Source: an uncultured Erythrobacter sp.
GTDB taxonomy: Bacteria; Pseudomonadota; Alphaproteobacteria; Sphingomonadales; Sphingomonadaceae
Length of the DNA stretch: 64,000 nt
Reading direction: 5' to 3'
NCBI GenBank assembly: GCA_947501005.1
Contig: CANMTU010000001.1
Location: 2,318,501-2,382,500 of the forward strand
The notes beneath the pieces are model-generated. The model was given only the letters and a program-made list of their open reading frames with translations. It was not told the DNA's origin and made no database searches. This document shows, piece by piece, positions 42,118 to 51,237 of this stretch. The position numbers were made by a program, and so were the translations under genes. Positions within the stretch are counted from its first letter, which is position 1. Each line of letters begins with the position of its first letter.

Positions 42118-43152
42118 CTATCTCGGAACCGCTACCAGATCAGCGTAGTCCTTCATCGGGCCGATGGTGAGATTGACCGGCTCCAACGGGGAAAGAAGCT
42201 TCCGCGGGGAGCGAAACACGATCCTCACCTCCTTCTGATACGCATATCCGAAGTGCTTCGCCATCTCTGGAACCCGGAACTTGGTGTAGTCGCGATATGG
42301 GTCGTAATAGATGACACTCCCTGCCATCGGCTTCCAATCGGAATGCCTCGCCAGGAACGCGCTGATGAGCCTCTGCTTGAACAATTCGGGATCCCTTATG
42401 ACGATCGCCGCATCGGCGCGAAAGTCGGTCGGCATCCGGTAGTGGACGTGTTCGCAGAGACTGAAGAGGAAGTAGTCGTCGAAGACCAATGGAAGGACGA
42501 TGTCGTCGTCATCGAACGGCTGGCGGTGCCCCGCGATCTCGAGGTGCGTTTCGCCCGCCAGACGCTCCCGGAATGTGGGAATGAAGAAGGTCCGGCTCGT
42601 CTCGTCGTCGCGGACGGCGTCGAGAAAGCCCGCATCGTTGTAGAGGCCTGCATTCGCGACACGCAGTTCGCCGCGTTCGAACATCGGCTCCATGAACTGC
42701 CGTTGGCCATACTTCACGAGGATCGGGGTGTTAGGGAGGTCGTAGCCTTCGAACATTCTGACACCAAGCGGCGTCCCGTCCTCAAAATACTTTAGAAGCG
42801 GCAGGCGGGCCTCCGCGATCACCTCGTCCGGAGGGTGGCCGTTCCGTCTGGTTCCGTACTCCTCGAGCAGGTGGGTGAAGACCTGCATGTATTCGTCCGT
42901 CACCTCCATCGGAACGAGACTTAGCTTACCCTCGCCGGAAAGCTCATTCACGTTCATGAAGATGGACTTGAACCGCTCTGCGACCCGCTCATCGGGAGCG
43001 CCGAGTAAGTATGGATGGGCAAGGTAGGTGTGGCGCCAGACCTCGTGCAGACGAAGCCGCCCTGGCTCCCTCGATTTTTGCTCATAATGACGGCGACGAC
43101 CGTCGATGGCGTCCAGCCGCTGCCTGATCTGATCGACCGTCACCTTCGCCAT
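42118..43152 (-). CDS. Hypothetical protein (DUF2971-like in part)
   Basis: 344 residues. The N-terminal third is helical; then ILVKYGQRQFMEPMFERGELRVANAGLYNDAG, VFDDYFLFSLCEHVHYRMPTDF and AYQKEVRIVFRSP recall the layout of DUF2971-type proteins, which sense or process an unknown ligand and often sit in defence loci. The resemblance is by eye and weak. It is preceded by the gene at 43194 with a 41-bp gap on the same strand. Confidence 0.5.
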   Translation of the reverse strand: MAKVTVDQIRQRLDAIDGRRRHYEQKSREPGRLRLHEVWRHTYLAHPYLLGAPDERVAERFKSIFMNVNELSGEGKLSLVPMEVTDEYMQVFTHLLEEYGTRRNGHPPDEVIAEARLPLLKYFEDGTPLGVRMFEGYDLPNTPILVKYGQRQFMEPMFERGELRVANAGLYNDAGFLDAVRDDETSRTFFIPTFRERLAGETHLEIAGHRQPFDDDDIVLPLVFDDYFLFSLCEHVHYRMPTDFRADAAIVIRDPELFKQRLISAFLARHSDWKPMAGSVIYYDPYRDYTKFRVPEMAKHFGYAYQKEVRIVFRSPRKLLSPLEPVNLTIGPMKDYADLVAVPR

Positions 43153-43193
43153 CGGTGGAGTTTAACCAGGCCAGTCGGTGCGATCTAGATGCG

Positions 43194-44390
43194 TTACGGC
43201 AGGTTTCCCTCGGCGTCGTCGAGATCCGAAACATAGAGGTGCTCCATCACCTGGCCGGAGACCACGGGATCGATGGTATCGGCTTGCCTGAGCGCCCATT
43301 CCTTCCAGCGGGCCAGCTTTTCCGGGGGCACGTCCGACTTCTCACCCTCAAGGACTGCCTTTTCGACCCGAGCGACGAGGGTCCGGATCTCATCCGCTCG
43401 TCGCAGGAGCTCGCCGCTGGTTCGCAGATCGGCGAGTCTCTTGTCGGACAGCTGTCTGAGCCGCTCCTGTCGGCGCTCCTCCAACCATCGCCTGTGTTCT
43501 TCCTCGCGCTCGCGTGCTTCGACCAGTCCCTGGCGGAAGGAAGCCTCCGCAGCGACGACTAGGTCCGCGGTGATCTCCGCCATCTGCGTTTCGAGCGCCC
43601 GGTCCAGAGTATCCTGCCAACTCGTCACCAATGGGGTGCGAAGAGCCCGATCGAGTTTCAACTGCAGCGGCGTTCTAGCGGGAAGGTCGGGTGCAGGACG
43701 CTCGAAGCCGGCGCGCAACTCGGTGCGATGACGTCCGAGTATCTCAAACCTTAGCCCGAGCGTTTCGTCCCCGATCTTGCATCGAACGCGGAGCGCGTAG
43801 GTGTCCTCCCATACCTCGCCACTATGCCCGCGCTTCACGACGGTTCTGAGCAGACCAGCGAGAAGGCGCAGCTGGCGCTGCGCAAGCGGGCCATCGAAAT
43901 GCGGTTCATCCGATGACCAGCGCGATGTAGCTGCCTTCTCCCGTCGTTCTGCCTCCTTGCGTAGGAGCTTCGCCATCCCTGCGGGCGGTCGAGAAAGATC
44001 GCGAGGGACGCCGACCCTGCCCAAACTCTCCAGCTCCAGCTGACGAAGCTCAGCGAGATCTTCGGGAACGAGCGGGGTAAGGAACGGGCCCGTCTCTGCG
44101 ATGGGGGCCGCTTCGGGTACGTGGCCGCGGAAGCGCTGGTCAAGGCGTACCCGCCCGCTTGCCCCAGGACCTCGGGCCGGGGGTCCGGGTGGCGCTGACA
44201 CAGAGCGACCTGCGCGGACCCGGTTCCAATGCCCTTGGGGCGGAGTGACGATGTCGTGTGTTCGGAGCAGCTTCTTCAGGCCGACGTCGCTGATCCCGAT
44301 CGTCTTCGCGAGATCGCGCATAGGTGCCGACCACGCGAATGCGATTACGTCTTCAGGAAGGGCGAGGAAGGAGTCGGGTTGCCACATCAT
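43194..44390 (-). CDS. Hypothetical protein with N-terminal HTH and long coiled coil
   Basis: 398 residues. The N-terminus has a helix-turn-helix-like segment, LAKTIGISDVGLKKLLRTHDIVTPPQGHWNRV, a pattern I recall from conserved hypothetical proteins of alphaproteobacteria. A Pro-rich linker follows, then a beta-rich region and a charged coiled coil (VEAREREEEHRRWLEERRQERLRQLSDKRL). Function unknown; it may be a DNA-binding accessory protein. Likely co-transcribed with the gene at 42118. Confidence 0.55.
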   Translation of the reverse strand: MMWQPDSFLALPEDVIAFAWSAPMRDLAKTIGISDVGLKKLLRTHDIVTPPQGHWNRVRAGRSVSAPPGPPARGPGASGRVRLDQRFRGHVPEAAPIAETGPFLTPLVPEDLAELRQLELESLGRVGVPRDLSRPPAGMAKLLRKEAERREKAATSRWSSDEPHFDGPLAQRQLRLLAGLLRTVVKRGHSGEVWEDTYALRVRCKIGDETLGLRFEILGRHRTELRAGFERPAPDLPARTPLQLKLDRALRTPLVTSWQDTLDRALETQMAEITADLVVAAEASFRQGLVEAREREEEHRRWLEERRQERLRQLSDKRLADLRTSGELLRRADEIRTLVARVEKAVLEGEKSDVPPEKLARWKEWALRQADTIDPVVSGQVMEHLYVSDLDDAEGNLP

Positions 44391-44663
44391 TCGCGCTTAG
44401 ACCCGGCTACGCGAATAATAGAAGAAGATGATCCTAGCAGCCATCATCTGCAGGTCCGTCCAACCTAATATTTGGCGCGCCACCGCAACTCACCGATCGT
44501 TGAGCAACGTCGGCTAGGCGCCCCCAATCCGACATAGCACGCCGACTGTCATATTCCCGGAAGCAGTCGTCACTGACCGAAATAGGAGCGTCGAGATCGC
44601 GTCGCGTTGCAATCGACATCAGTCCTGTATTCGTTCGGGCAAACGGCGAAAGTCTTTCGTTCG

Positions 44664-45845
44664 CTAATCGCTGGCAAGAACCCCTGGCCAATGTTCGCCG
44701 ACCAGAGAAGCTACCAACTGCTCACCTCTCAGAGATAGGCGATCGATCCATTCATCGTTCATCGCTGAAAAGTTGGTGCCATAGCCCGCGACATCATCGC
44801 CGGACACAAGATCATCCGGCTGTTTCGATAGCCGAGCGTCGTTTTGTCCCAAATATGGCATAATGAATCCGCCGATTTTGCCGGCATTTTGAAGATCGAA
44901 TAGGCGGGTGGTGGACGCATTCTGGGCTCTCGCGAAAATGCTTTCGAAAACCGCTGACATGCGCGCGAACATGAATGAAGAAGGCTCACCAACATCCAAC
45001 GAGTACCCGGCACGACACGCAATCAGTTTGTCGACCGGATCGACCTCCAAACTAATCGCGTGATCGCGATCCGGCCAAAACGGCATCAGGCCGAGATTGT
45101 CATATATCCCTCCATCGGTAAGGGTAATACGCTCCGCGCGCACCGAGCCGTCACGTTCGAATTCAATTGTGGCGTCCAGGACTGGGAGCGCCAGCGGATA
45201 TGCGGCTGACGCAGTAACTGCATGCGCTAAGCTTGTGGCTTGTGAGCTCGCTGAGCCATATCGCCAACAGTGCAGTTTCTCCTTCGTGAAATAGAACGCG
45301 GCTTTTGCCCGCAACTCGCAGGCGACGATGATGAGCTTCGGTCGATCGTCACGCAGTGCGGACAGGTTTTTTGATCCGAAGATTTTGTCGAAAACACGCC
45401 GTAGAATCGATGTTCTACTTGCTTTGCGGTGCAGCACTGGGCGGTATGGCCATCGATCTCGGCGAGAAACTAACGGTAGTAGCGAGAATGCGAGTTTCGT
45501 GGGGAGCGCGACCAATCGATCCAGCGAGATGACTACGGACGTGATGACCGCCTTGAGACCCTCGAAACTAAAGATCGCTTCGTAGACAGATGGCCAGAGA
45601 AAGCCTTGGCGCAGTCTTTTGCGGACCTCATCTTCAAAGGTTTCGAAATCGCCCTCGTGCGAGCAATAAAGCGCTGCGATAACACTGCCCCCAGAAACCG
45701 ACGACATTGTTGTGACGCGATCCAGCAGGCCGAGCTTGTGAAGGCCCCGAAGACAGCCGAGATGAAATGCGATCGCGCGCGAGCCGCCGCCAGACAGCGC
45801 GAGCCCGAATGTTTCAGCATCTGATGAGGTCTTGGCTATTGTCAC
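44664..45845 (-). CDS. Patatin-like phospholipase, probable effector of the ubiquitin-like operon
   Basis: 393 residues. Patatin catalytic dyad: oxyanion motif LSGGGSRA (18-24), nucleophile Ser51 in SSVSGGS, and Asp in LTDGGIYDN. Patatins hydrolyse membrane phospholipids; in CBASS the CapV effector of this fold destroys the membrane when triggered. The gene overlaps the E2-E1-JAB gene by 4 bases (ATGA), so the two are coupled. In the nucleophile motif Ser replaces the first Gly of GxSxG, which occurs in some relatives. Effector role is inference. Confidence 0.75.
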   Translation of the reverse strand: MTIAKTSSDAETFGLALSGGGSRAIAFHLGCLRGLHKLGLLDRVTTMSSVSGGSVIAALYCSHEGDFETFEDEVRKRLRQGFLWPSVYEAIFSFEGLKAVITSVVISLDRLVALPTKLAFSLLPLVSRRDRWPYRPVLHRKASRTSILRRVFDKIFGSKNLSALRDDRPKLIIVACELRAKAAFYFTKEKLHCWRYGSASSQATSLAHAVTASAAYPLALPVLDATIEFERDGSVRAERITLTDGGIYDNLGLMPFWPDRDHAISLEVDPVDKLIACRAGYSLDVGEPSSFMFARMSAVFESIFARAQNASTTRLFDLQNAGKIGGFIMPYLGQNDARLSKQPDDLVSGDDVAGYGTNFSAMNDEWIDRLSLRGEQLVASLVGEHWPGVLASD

Positions 45846-48184
45846 GCTGCCCCTCTATCGGGCACCGAATTCGGCTTTGTTGTCGCTTCGCTATGTCCAA
45901 TCACACAATTTTCGGACGTCGTTCCCACACAAAGACGGACGCCGTCTTCGCCTCCGATTAGCATGATGGCCGGCACGTCGCTCATAGTGACCTCGTCATC
46001 GATCCATTGCATAAGCAATCGATCGTCGCTGCTCGGCGTGCTCTGCACTTTTGGCGGGTGGGTGTGCCACTCGCCCACATAGTTCAGGTTCTGCGCAGTG
46101 GCGTGTCCAATGGCTTCCAGTTCGTGGAAGACGCCCACCGCGCCGCGCACGAAGCCCGTTGGCGATTGCACACTGTCGGGTGGCGGATCCAGCAGTGCCA
46201 CGAGATAGCCCTTGCGAATCCGGCGGTCCCACGCACCCACAACGATGCCGCCTGTTTCATTGGGCTCAGCTTCCGCGCGCGCGCGTTGCACGCTCGACAA
46301 GACCCTTGCGCAGATGGCGATTGTCCAACCAGCGACATTGCATTCGGTGTAGTAGTTTCCGGCTAGGCGGGTCGTTGCTCGGATATCACCAGTCGAAGCA
46401 TGGATCGCAACCATGCCTGACGCTAAGCCGTCTCTGCCAAAAATTTCATTCGTTGCTTCACCCGCGGCTCTCATCACATCGGCCTGCGAAATTACGGCAC
46501 TGGGGTGCCGACACCCGCCCGCCGGCATGAACTCTCCAGCGACGCTGAGATGATTGTGCAGGCTCTCGTTGGTGACCAGATGCCAATAATAATCCATCTC
46601 CAGATGATCGAGACGCGTGTTGCGCTCTTCACCCTCTCGCATCACTACAAGATCGGTGCCGGTTGGATTTAGAAACGCGGAAACAATCGGCGTCTTCAAA
46701 TGCTTGTTCGCTGCGAGCTCGCGGCTAACCGGCACGGATGCGCTCGTATCGATAAGGAGCTCGGCGCTATCTCCGTTCGAGGGATACTTCAGGTAGTCTT
46801 GGATAGTAGTGGGATGGCCAACTGCCGATCCGTCGCCGAGCAAACCGCAGATCGAATGAGCCAAGCCCTCCACCTTAGGAGCACCAAGGTATTGGGGCGA
46901 CAACTGATGCCGGGCCAAATTGTGAGGCAGTAAGTGATCTGGATCGACACAGGTCCACTGACCATGGCCGCTTCGAGCCGCGGCCAACGCCAATTGCGAT
47001 CCTAGCGCTCCGCATCCGACCAAGAGTACCTTCATTGGCTCATCGGTCGGTTCAGCGCCGGACGCCACCGCTGCGAGCTTTCGATCGAACGCATCGTAGA
47101 CCGTCGCGGGATCGATCTGAATTTGCGCTAACGCTTCTTCTGAGGATACCGGCGGCCCGATAAGAGGGCCAATCCCATCGCCTTCGCGACCGAGTACTCC
47201 AGTAGCTTCGGCAAGGTCTCCCATCGTTTCCCCGAAGGCAAATGCTTTACGCGAGATGCCGTCGATCACCCCTTCCTCACGCAAGAGCGGCGTAGAGATG
47301 ATGAGTATGCCAGCCTTGCGGAATTTCGCTTCGTAGCTTCCTGCGACGCACCACGCCCGGAAGCGTTCCTGAAGTAACGCCAAGAGGTCAACACCAAGAT
47401 CCCGGTAGACTTCAAGCAGCTGACCGACCGTCCGAGGCAGCGAACGAATCCGACCGTGGGAGACCGGGGCAGTCACGAGATTGAGTACGGTTAGGCCTTT
47501 GTTTTCCGCTTGGTCATGCTGCATCCGGTCTTCCAGATCGACAAGGATGGGCGCATCTGCAGTATCGGCTCGCCTAAAACCAGCAAGCGCAGCTCCGTCA
47601 TGCTGAGCCTGGGGTGACAGAAAAAGAAGTGGGACCGCATAGCCGCCAAAAATGGGATCGAGGGGCTGATCGGGGCCGTGAAGCCGTCCGTAGGCCGCCT
47701 CGCACAGCCACCACTTCGTTCGTTCGAGGAGGAGAGCCGGGGACAGGATCCTGCGAATCTCGTCCGGATCGAGATCAAACAGACAAAGAGATTTGGGATG
47801 CTGGTCGACAGCCAGGTTGATATGAGGAAGCTCGAACGGGAATCCGACGCGGATGGGATAGGCGCAAGGGACAATACCGTCCCCGAAGATAAATGCGATC
47901 GGTTCGTACCGTTCTATCGGATGCACTGTCGTGCGCTGACCTAATGGCACTTCAACTTCTAGGGCGATGACCTCGCGATCGGCTTCTTCTTGTTTGCGGC
48001 ACCAAAGCAAACGGGCTCCACAATGCTCGCCTCGGTCGATCCATTGCAGCATGGATTTCGCACCGGACGTGCAGAGCTCGGACGGATCACAACGGAGAGG
48101 AAAGAACTGCTCTAGCAGCGACCCCTGATCATCATCCCGCACGAGGCGCCACCCCGGCGGCACCTGCCGCGATACTGCTGCCAC
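45842..48184 (-). CDS. E2-E1-JAB fusion: ubiquitin-like conjugation and deconjugation enzyme
   Basis: 780 residues in three parts. Residues 60-170: an E2-like domain with AYPIRVGFPFELPHINL and the probable thioester Cys134 in KSLCLF. From about 384: ThiF/E1 adenylation domain, KVLLVGCGALGSQ, VDPDHLLPHNLARHQL, with the likely E1 cysteine Cys558 in GGCRHPS. C-terminus: JAB/JAMM metalloprotease, Glu705 and HTHP (707-710) followed by PSSDD. This merges the functions of CBASS Cap2 and Cap3 in one chain. ATG overlaps the MBL gene by 53 bases; a GTG at 48142 is an alternative. Confidence 0.8.
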   Translation of the reverse strand: MAAVSRQVPPGWRLVRDDDQGSLLEQFFPLRCDPSELCTSGAKSMLQWIDRGEHCGARLLWCRKQEEADREVIALEVEVPLGQRTTVHPIERYEPIAFIFGDGIVPCAYPIRVGFPFELPHINLAVDQHPKSLCLFDLDPDEIRRILSPALLLERTKWWLCEAAYGRLHGPDQPLDPIFGGYAVPLLFLSPQAQHDGAALAGFRRADTADAPILVDLEDRMQHDQAENKGLTVLNLVTAPVSHGRIRSLPRTVGQLLEVYRDLGVDLLALLQERFRAWCVAGSYEAKFRKAGILIISTPLLREEGVIDGISRKAFAFGETMGDLAEATGVLGREGDGIGPLIGPPVSSEEALAQIQIDPATVYDAFDRKLAAVASGAEPTDEPMKVLLVGCGALGSQLALAAARSGHGQWTCVDPDHLLPHNLARHQLSPQYLGAPKVEGLAHSICGLLGDGSAVGHPTTIQDYLKYPSNGDSAELLIDTSASVPVSRELAANKHLKTPIVSAFLNPTGTDLVVMREGEERNTRLDHLEMDYYWHLVTNESLHNHLSVAGEFMPAGGCRHPSAVISQADVMRAAGEATNEIFGRDGLASGMVAIHASTGDIRATTRLAGNYYTECNVAGWTIAICARVLSSVQRARAEAEPNETGGIVVGAWDRRIRKGYLVALLDPPPDSVQSPTGFVRGAVGVFHELEAIGHATAQNLNYVGEWHTHPPKVQSTPSSDDRLLMQWIDDEVTMSDVPAIMLIGGEDGVRLCVGTTSENCVIGHSEATTKPNSVPDRGAA

Positions 48185-49256
48185 CGCTAGTGTCTTTCAC
48201 CGCGCCGTCGCGGGTAATCAGCAAAACGAGGGGTTTGGGATTGGTCGAAGATGGTTCAGCCATCGTGACGAGGAACTGCCGGGTGTCTGCCAGCACGTCT
48301 TCCTTGTAATAATTGGCTGCCTGGCGATGCGGTGGCTGCACATCCTCGTCTTCCTTGGATCCTTTGTAGGGAATGGGTTTGCTCGCCGAGATGATGAAGC
48401 CATTTTCCTCTCCAGCGGTCTCACACAGCCAAGCGACCTGATCCGTCGGCGCGGTCTTATTCTCGCCCTTCTCAGGTCCGATGGATTTGTACGAACAGTG
48501 GTGAGGAAGATGGTAAACGTCCCAGTGCAGGCGATCGTCATTCTTCTTCTTGCGAGTGATATCTACGATTTCGCCGATGCATTCGTGCGGCATGTCCCCT
48601 GTAATCAGAAGGTCGGTGTGATGGCCTTCCTCGACGAACCGCATCTGCAACATAATGGAATCGCCGTTGCGATCCACGACGCCGCGGTCGTCGGTGCGCT
48701 TCGCGTGTGGCGAATGCACAAAGAACTCAACAGCGTCATCGTCGAGGGAAAACTCAGGCACCAACTGGCCGGCGTCGACGAAACAGGACTTTCGGCTCTC
48801 GATCGTTAGGCCGTTCTCCTTCAGCCACTCCTTCAATCGCTCCGGGCGGGAAAAAACCTTGATGCCCTTCCCGCTCTTCAGGCGGTACCTGGCTTCCTGT
48901 CGAATGACCCGCGCGCAGTCATCGAGCCCCTCTTCAGTGATCGCTGCAGCCGGGACCCAAAGCGTATCGATCTTATACCGATCGTCGCCCTGGTACTTTG
49001 TCGCATGTTCGAACCAGAAGAAGTCTGATGAACCCGCACAGTGGTCGGTATCGAGGTGGGTATAGGCTACGACTGCGTAGGAAGACAGGTCGGCCTGCTT
49101 CATGTCGTCGCGCAACAGCTTGGGCAGGTCGCACCGCTTATCCCCCTCCTCGCCGGTGGCGACATCGGCGTAGTCGAAAAGAATTCGACGACCGTCTTGC
49201 AGCTCTGCGAGGGTCGTGTCGGCGTTTCCGAGAGGGAAGAAAGTCAGCTTCGTCAT
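48132..49256 (-). CDS. Metallo-beta-lactamase-fold hydrolase of the ubiquitin-like operon
   Basis: 374 residues, first gene of the operon. The MBL metal site is seen as YTHLDTDHCAG (His67, Asp69, Asp71, His72), then LLITGDMPHE and VYHLPHHCS. It resembles the ComEC-type MBL family that acts on nucleic acids or nucleotides. The final 20 residues are Gly/Ala-rich and end in Gly. In CBASS type II a CD-NTase occupies the equivalent position; none is present. Whether it makes, destroys or is itself conjugated is unknown. Confidence 0.7.
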   Translation of the reverse strand: MTKLTFFPLGNADTTLAELQDGRRILFDYADVATGEEGDKRCDLPKLLRDDMKQADLSSYAVVAYTHLDTDHCAGSSDFFWFEHATKYQGDDRYKIDTLWVPAAAITEEGLDDCARVIRQEARYRLKSGKGIKVFSRPERLKEWLKENGLTIESRKSCFVDAGQLVPEFSLDDDAVEFFVHSPHAKRTDDRGVVDRNGDSIMLQMRFVEEGHHTDLLITGDMPHECIGEIVDITRKKKNDDRLHWDVYHLPHHCSYKSIGPEKGENKTAPTDQVAWLCETAGEENGFIISASKPIPYKGSKEDEDVQPPHRQAANYYKEDVLADTRQFLVTMAEPSSTNPKPLVLLITRDGAVKDTSGGSSIAAGAAGVAPRAG

Positions 49257-49369
49257 AATTTTTTACCTAGAGCAGTCGTCGCCGACCGCATCGACGAAGG
49301 GATTGAACGCAGGAGCCCTTGACCAAGACCGCTGGATAGGCGATTCGGCTACAGGCATTAAAACTATAT

Positions 49370-49388
49370 GGGTATAGTAACTCTACCC
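49370..49388. promoter_or_regulatory. Imperfect inverted repeat upstream of the WYL regulator
   Basis: GGGTATAG-TAA-CTCTACCC, 7 of 8 arm positions paired, ending 20 bp before the regulator start and 114 bp before the MBL start on the other strand. Well placed to control both divergent units. Confidence 0.55.
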
Positions 49389-49408
49389 GTCAAGGAACCC
49401 TACGCATC

Positions 49409-50332
49409 ATGTCCGTCAGCCCTCCGAAATCTTACATCCAGAGACGCCGCCTCGAATTCATCGAGTGGAAGCTTTATTGGGAGCGACGATTAAACCGGAG
49501 CGATATCGAAGAGCAGTTCGAGGTCTCGACCCCGCAAGCATCAACGGATATCAAGCTGTATCGCGAACTGGCTGGCGAAAACTTCGAATATGACAGCGGC
49601 CAGAAAGCCTACCTTCCCGCAAAATCCTTCAAGCCGAAGTTTCTGACGATCTCCGCGGATCGTCTTCTGCTTCAACTACGCGCCTATCTCATAAATGCGT
49701 TGGGAAGAAAGGATGTCTGGTTTCGAGAGATTCCGCCGGTGGACATGGCCCCAGACATAGTACGGGATATCGATCCAAGGAGGCTTAAGAGAGTCTTGTC
49801 CGCCATCAGAAGAAAGCGCCAGATCGAAATCGAGTACCAGTCTCTTACGAAATGCAAGTGGCGCACGATCGCACCGCACGCACTCGCATTCGACGGCTAT
49901 CGCTGGCACCTGCGAGCGTGGTCTCCCGACCGAAACGATTTTCGTGACTTCGTTCTTAGCCGGATACGGGGAATGCGGAAGTCGGGGCCTGCTTCATTTT
50001 CGCCTGAACACGATTTGGAGTGGCATAGAAAAGTGGTTCTCAAGCTTTGCCCGCACCCAGATCTGGACGCTCAACAAACCGAAGCGATTCAGTGCGACTA
50101 CAACATGAAGAATGGTATGAGGGAAGTCTCTGTCCGCCTTTCCATGGCTTATTATTTCATCAAGCGTATGAACCTCGATCTTGACGATATTCCTGCCAAG
50201 CGAGCTCAGATACGTCTCGCGAACATTGATGAGGTCAACGAAGCGATTGCCGTTGCGAAGCGGGAAACTGGTGATCTCGTGGGTGAAGCTCTCGCAGGGC
50301 AACATGCTCATGCTGAGCAGTGGGACCAGTAG
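49409..50332 (+). CDS. WYL-domain regulator (CapW/BrxR-like)
   Basis: 307 residues. N-terminal winged helix (RRRLEFIEWKLYWERRLNRSDIEEQFEVSTPQASTDIKLYREL), WYL domain around 135-190 (IEIEYQSLTKCKWRTIAPHALAFDGYRWHLRAWSPDRNDFRDFVLSRI), and a C-terminal WCX-like extension. Regulators of this type (CapW, BrxR) repress defence operons and respond to infection signals. It is divergent from the MBL/E2-E1-JAB/patatin operon, with an inverted repeat between. This supports a defence role for the operon. Confidence 0.85.
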   Translation: MSVSPPKSYIQRRRLEFIEWKLYWERRLNRSDIEEQFEVSTPQASTDIKLYRELAGENFEYDSGQKAYLPAKSFKPKFLTISADRLLLQLRAYLINALGRKDVWFREIPPVDMAPDIVRDIDPRRLKRVLSAIRRKRQIEIEYQSLTKCKWRTIAPHALAFDGYRWHLRAWSPDRNDFRDFVLSRIRGMRKSGPASFSPEHDLEWHRKVVLKLCPHPDLDAQQTEAIQCDYNMKNGMREVSVRLSMAYYFIKRMNLDLDDIPAKRAQIRLANIDEVNEAIAVAKRETGDLVGEALAGQHAHAEQWDQ

Positions 50333-50598
50333 GCTTTTTCAGCGGACTCAAACCCAACGCAGAATGACAGCTTTTTTGAATTGTCGTGACCAAAGCGGAT
50401 TTTCAGCTTCCGGCCCATTTTCTGCTAGTCGGGCGTCTTCCCGTGAATGTTGTTCGTACGACGCGGACATAACCAATCCGCTTTTAACGGGGGCCCGACA
50501 GCGTTTGGCAGTCGAATAGCTTAAGTCGCGAAGGCTCTTCACTGGAAAAGGGCATGACCGCGCTTCACGATAAGCAGTACGCGCGTTAGCGTGAGTCG

Positions 50599-51234
50599 AT
50601 GAGCGGAAAGTTCGATCACCACTTCGACTTTGGTTTCGGCGAGCGATACGGCCACGCCGTGGTCCCTTACCGCGCCATCGAAACAGAGGTTCCATCTCGG
50701 CCAGGACTCTACAGCTGGCACTTCAGGCTTCCGCGGGAGCGGGCTGAGGAGGCGGTGCCTTTCCTCTCCTCCCTGTTTCAGACGGAGGAGCTCGAGGTGT
50801 CCGTTCGTGCCAACATGCGTCAGCGCTGGAGTGGTACGCTTCGATCGGACACGAATGCATTCGAACATGGTCTTTCGGCTGCGCTCGGCGCGGCCTTCTT
50901 CGCAGTCGCGTATCCGCTCTACATCGGGATAAGCGTCGACCTTCGAACGAGGCTCAAGACCCACAAGGAGCAGCTGGAGCTCTACAAAGACAAGATCCCT
51001 GCGTTTCCGTGGAGTTCGCAGCCGTCGGACACCGACGGGGAATCAGCGTGCTTCGGCCTACGGGTCGGAGAGGTCTTCAGGAGCGCGCGTTACTTCGAGA
51101 CCGAGTGGCTCTACGTGAAATACATAACAACCGATCTGGACGACGGACGCGGTCGTGAGGAGGTCATGTCCGACCTGCGCGCCGCCGAGACGACGTGCAA
51201 CACCCTTTTCCATCCTGTTTTCGGGAGAAGATAG
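50599..51234 (+). CDS. GIY-YIG nuclease-like protein
   Basis: 211 residues. The GIY-YIG pattern is split by an insertion: GLY at 36-38, YIG at 108-110, then Arg116/Arg118 and His122 in DLRTRLKTH, and a candidate metal-binding Glu169 or Glu197. The C-terminal CNTLFHPVFGRR is typical of small GIY-YIG proteins. It should cut one DNA strand. It ends 3 bp before the DGQHR gene, so the two form an operon. Confidence 0.65.
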   Translation: MSGKFDHHFDFGFGERYGHAVVPYRAIETEVPSRPGLYSWHFRLPRERAEEAVPFLSSLFQTEELEVSVRANMRQRWSGTLRSDTNAFEHGLSAALGAAFFAVAYPLYIGISVDLRTRLKTHKEQLELYKDKIPAFPWSSQPSDTDGESACFGLRVGEVFRSARYFETEWLYVKYITTDLDDGRGREEVMSDLRAAETTCNTLFHPVFGRR

Positions 51235-51237
51235 AAT

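Noticed and set aside
44434..44691. 85-residue minus-strand frame after the patatin gene
   Set aside because: No ribosome site or recognisable domain; composition looks random.
44664..49256. Canonical type II CBASS
   Set aside because: Patatin and E1/E2/JAB functions are there, but I find no CD-NTase (no GS...DxD nucleotidyltransferase motif) in or beside the operon; an MBL-fold protein takes its place.
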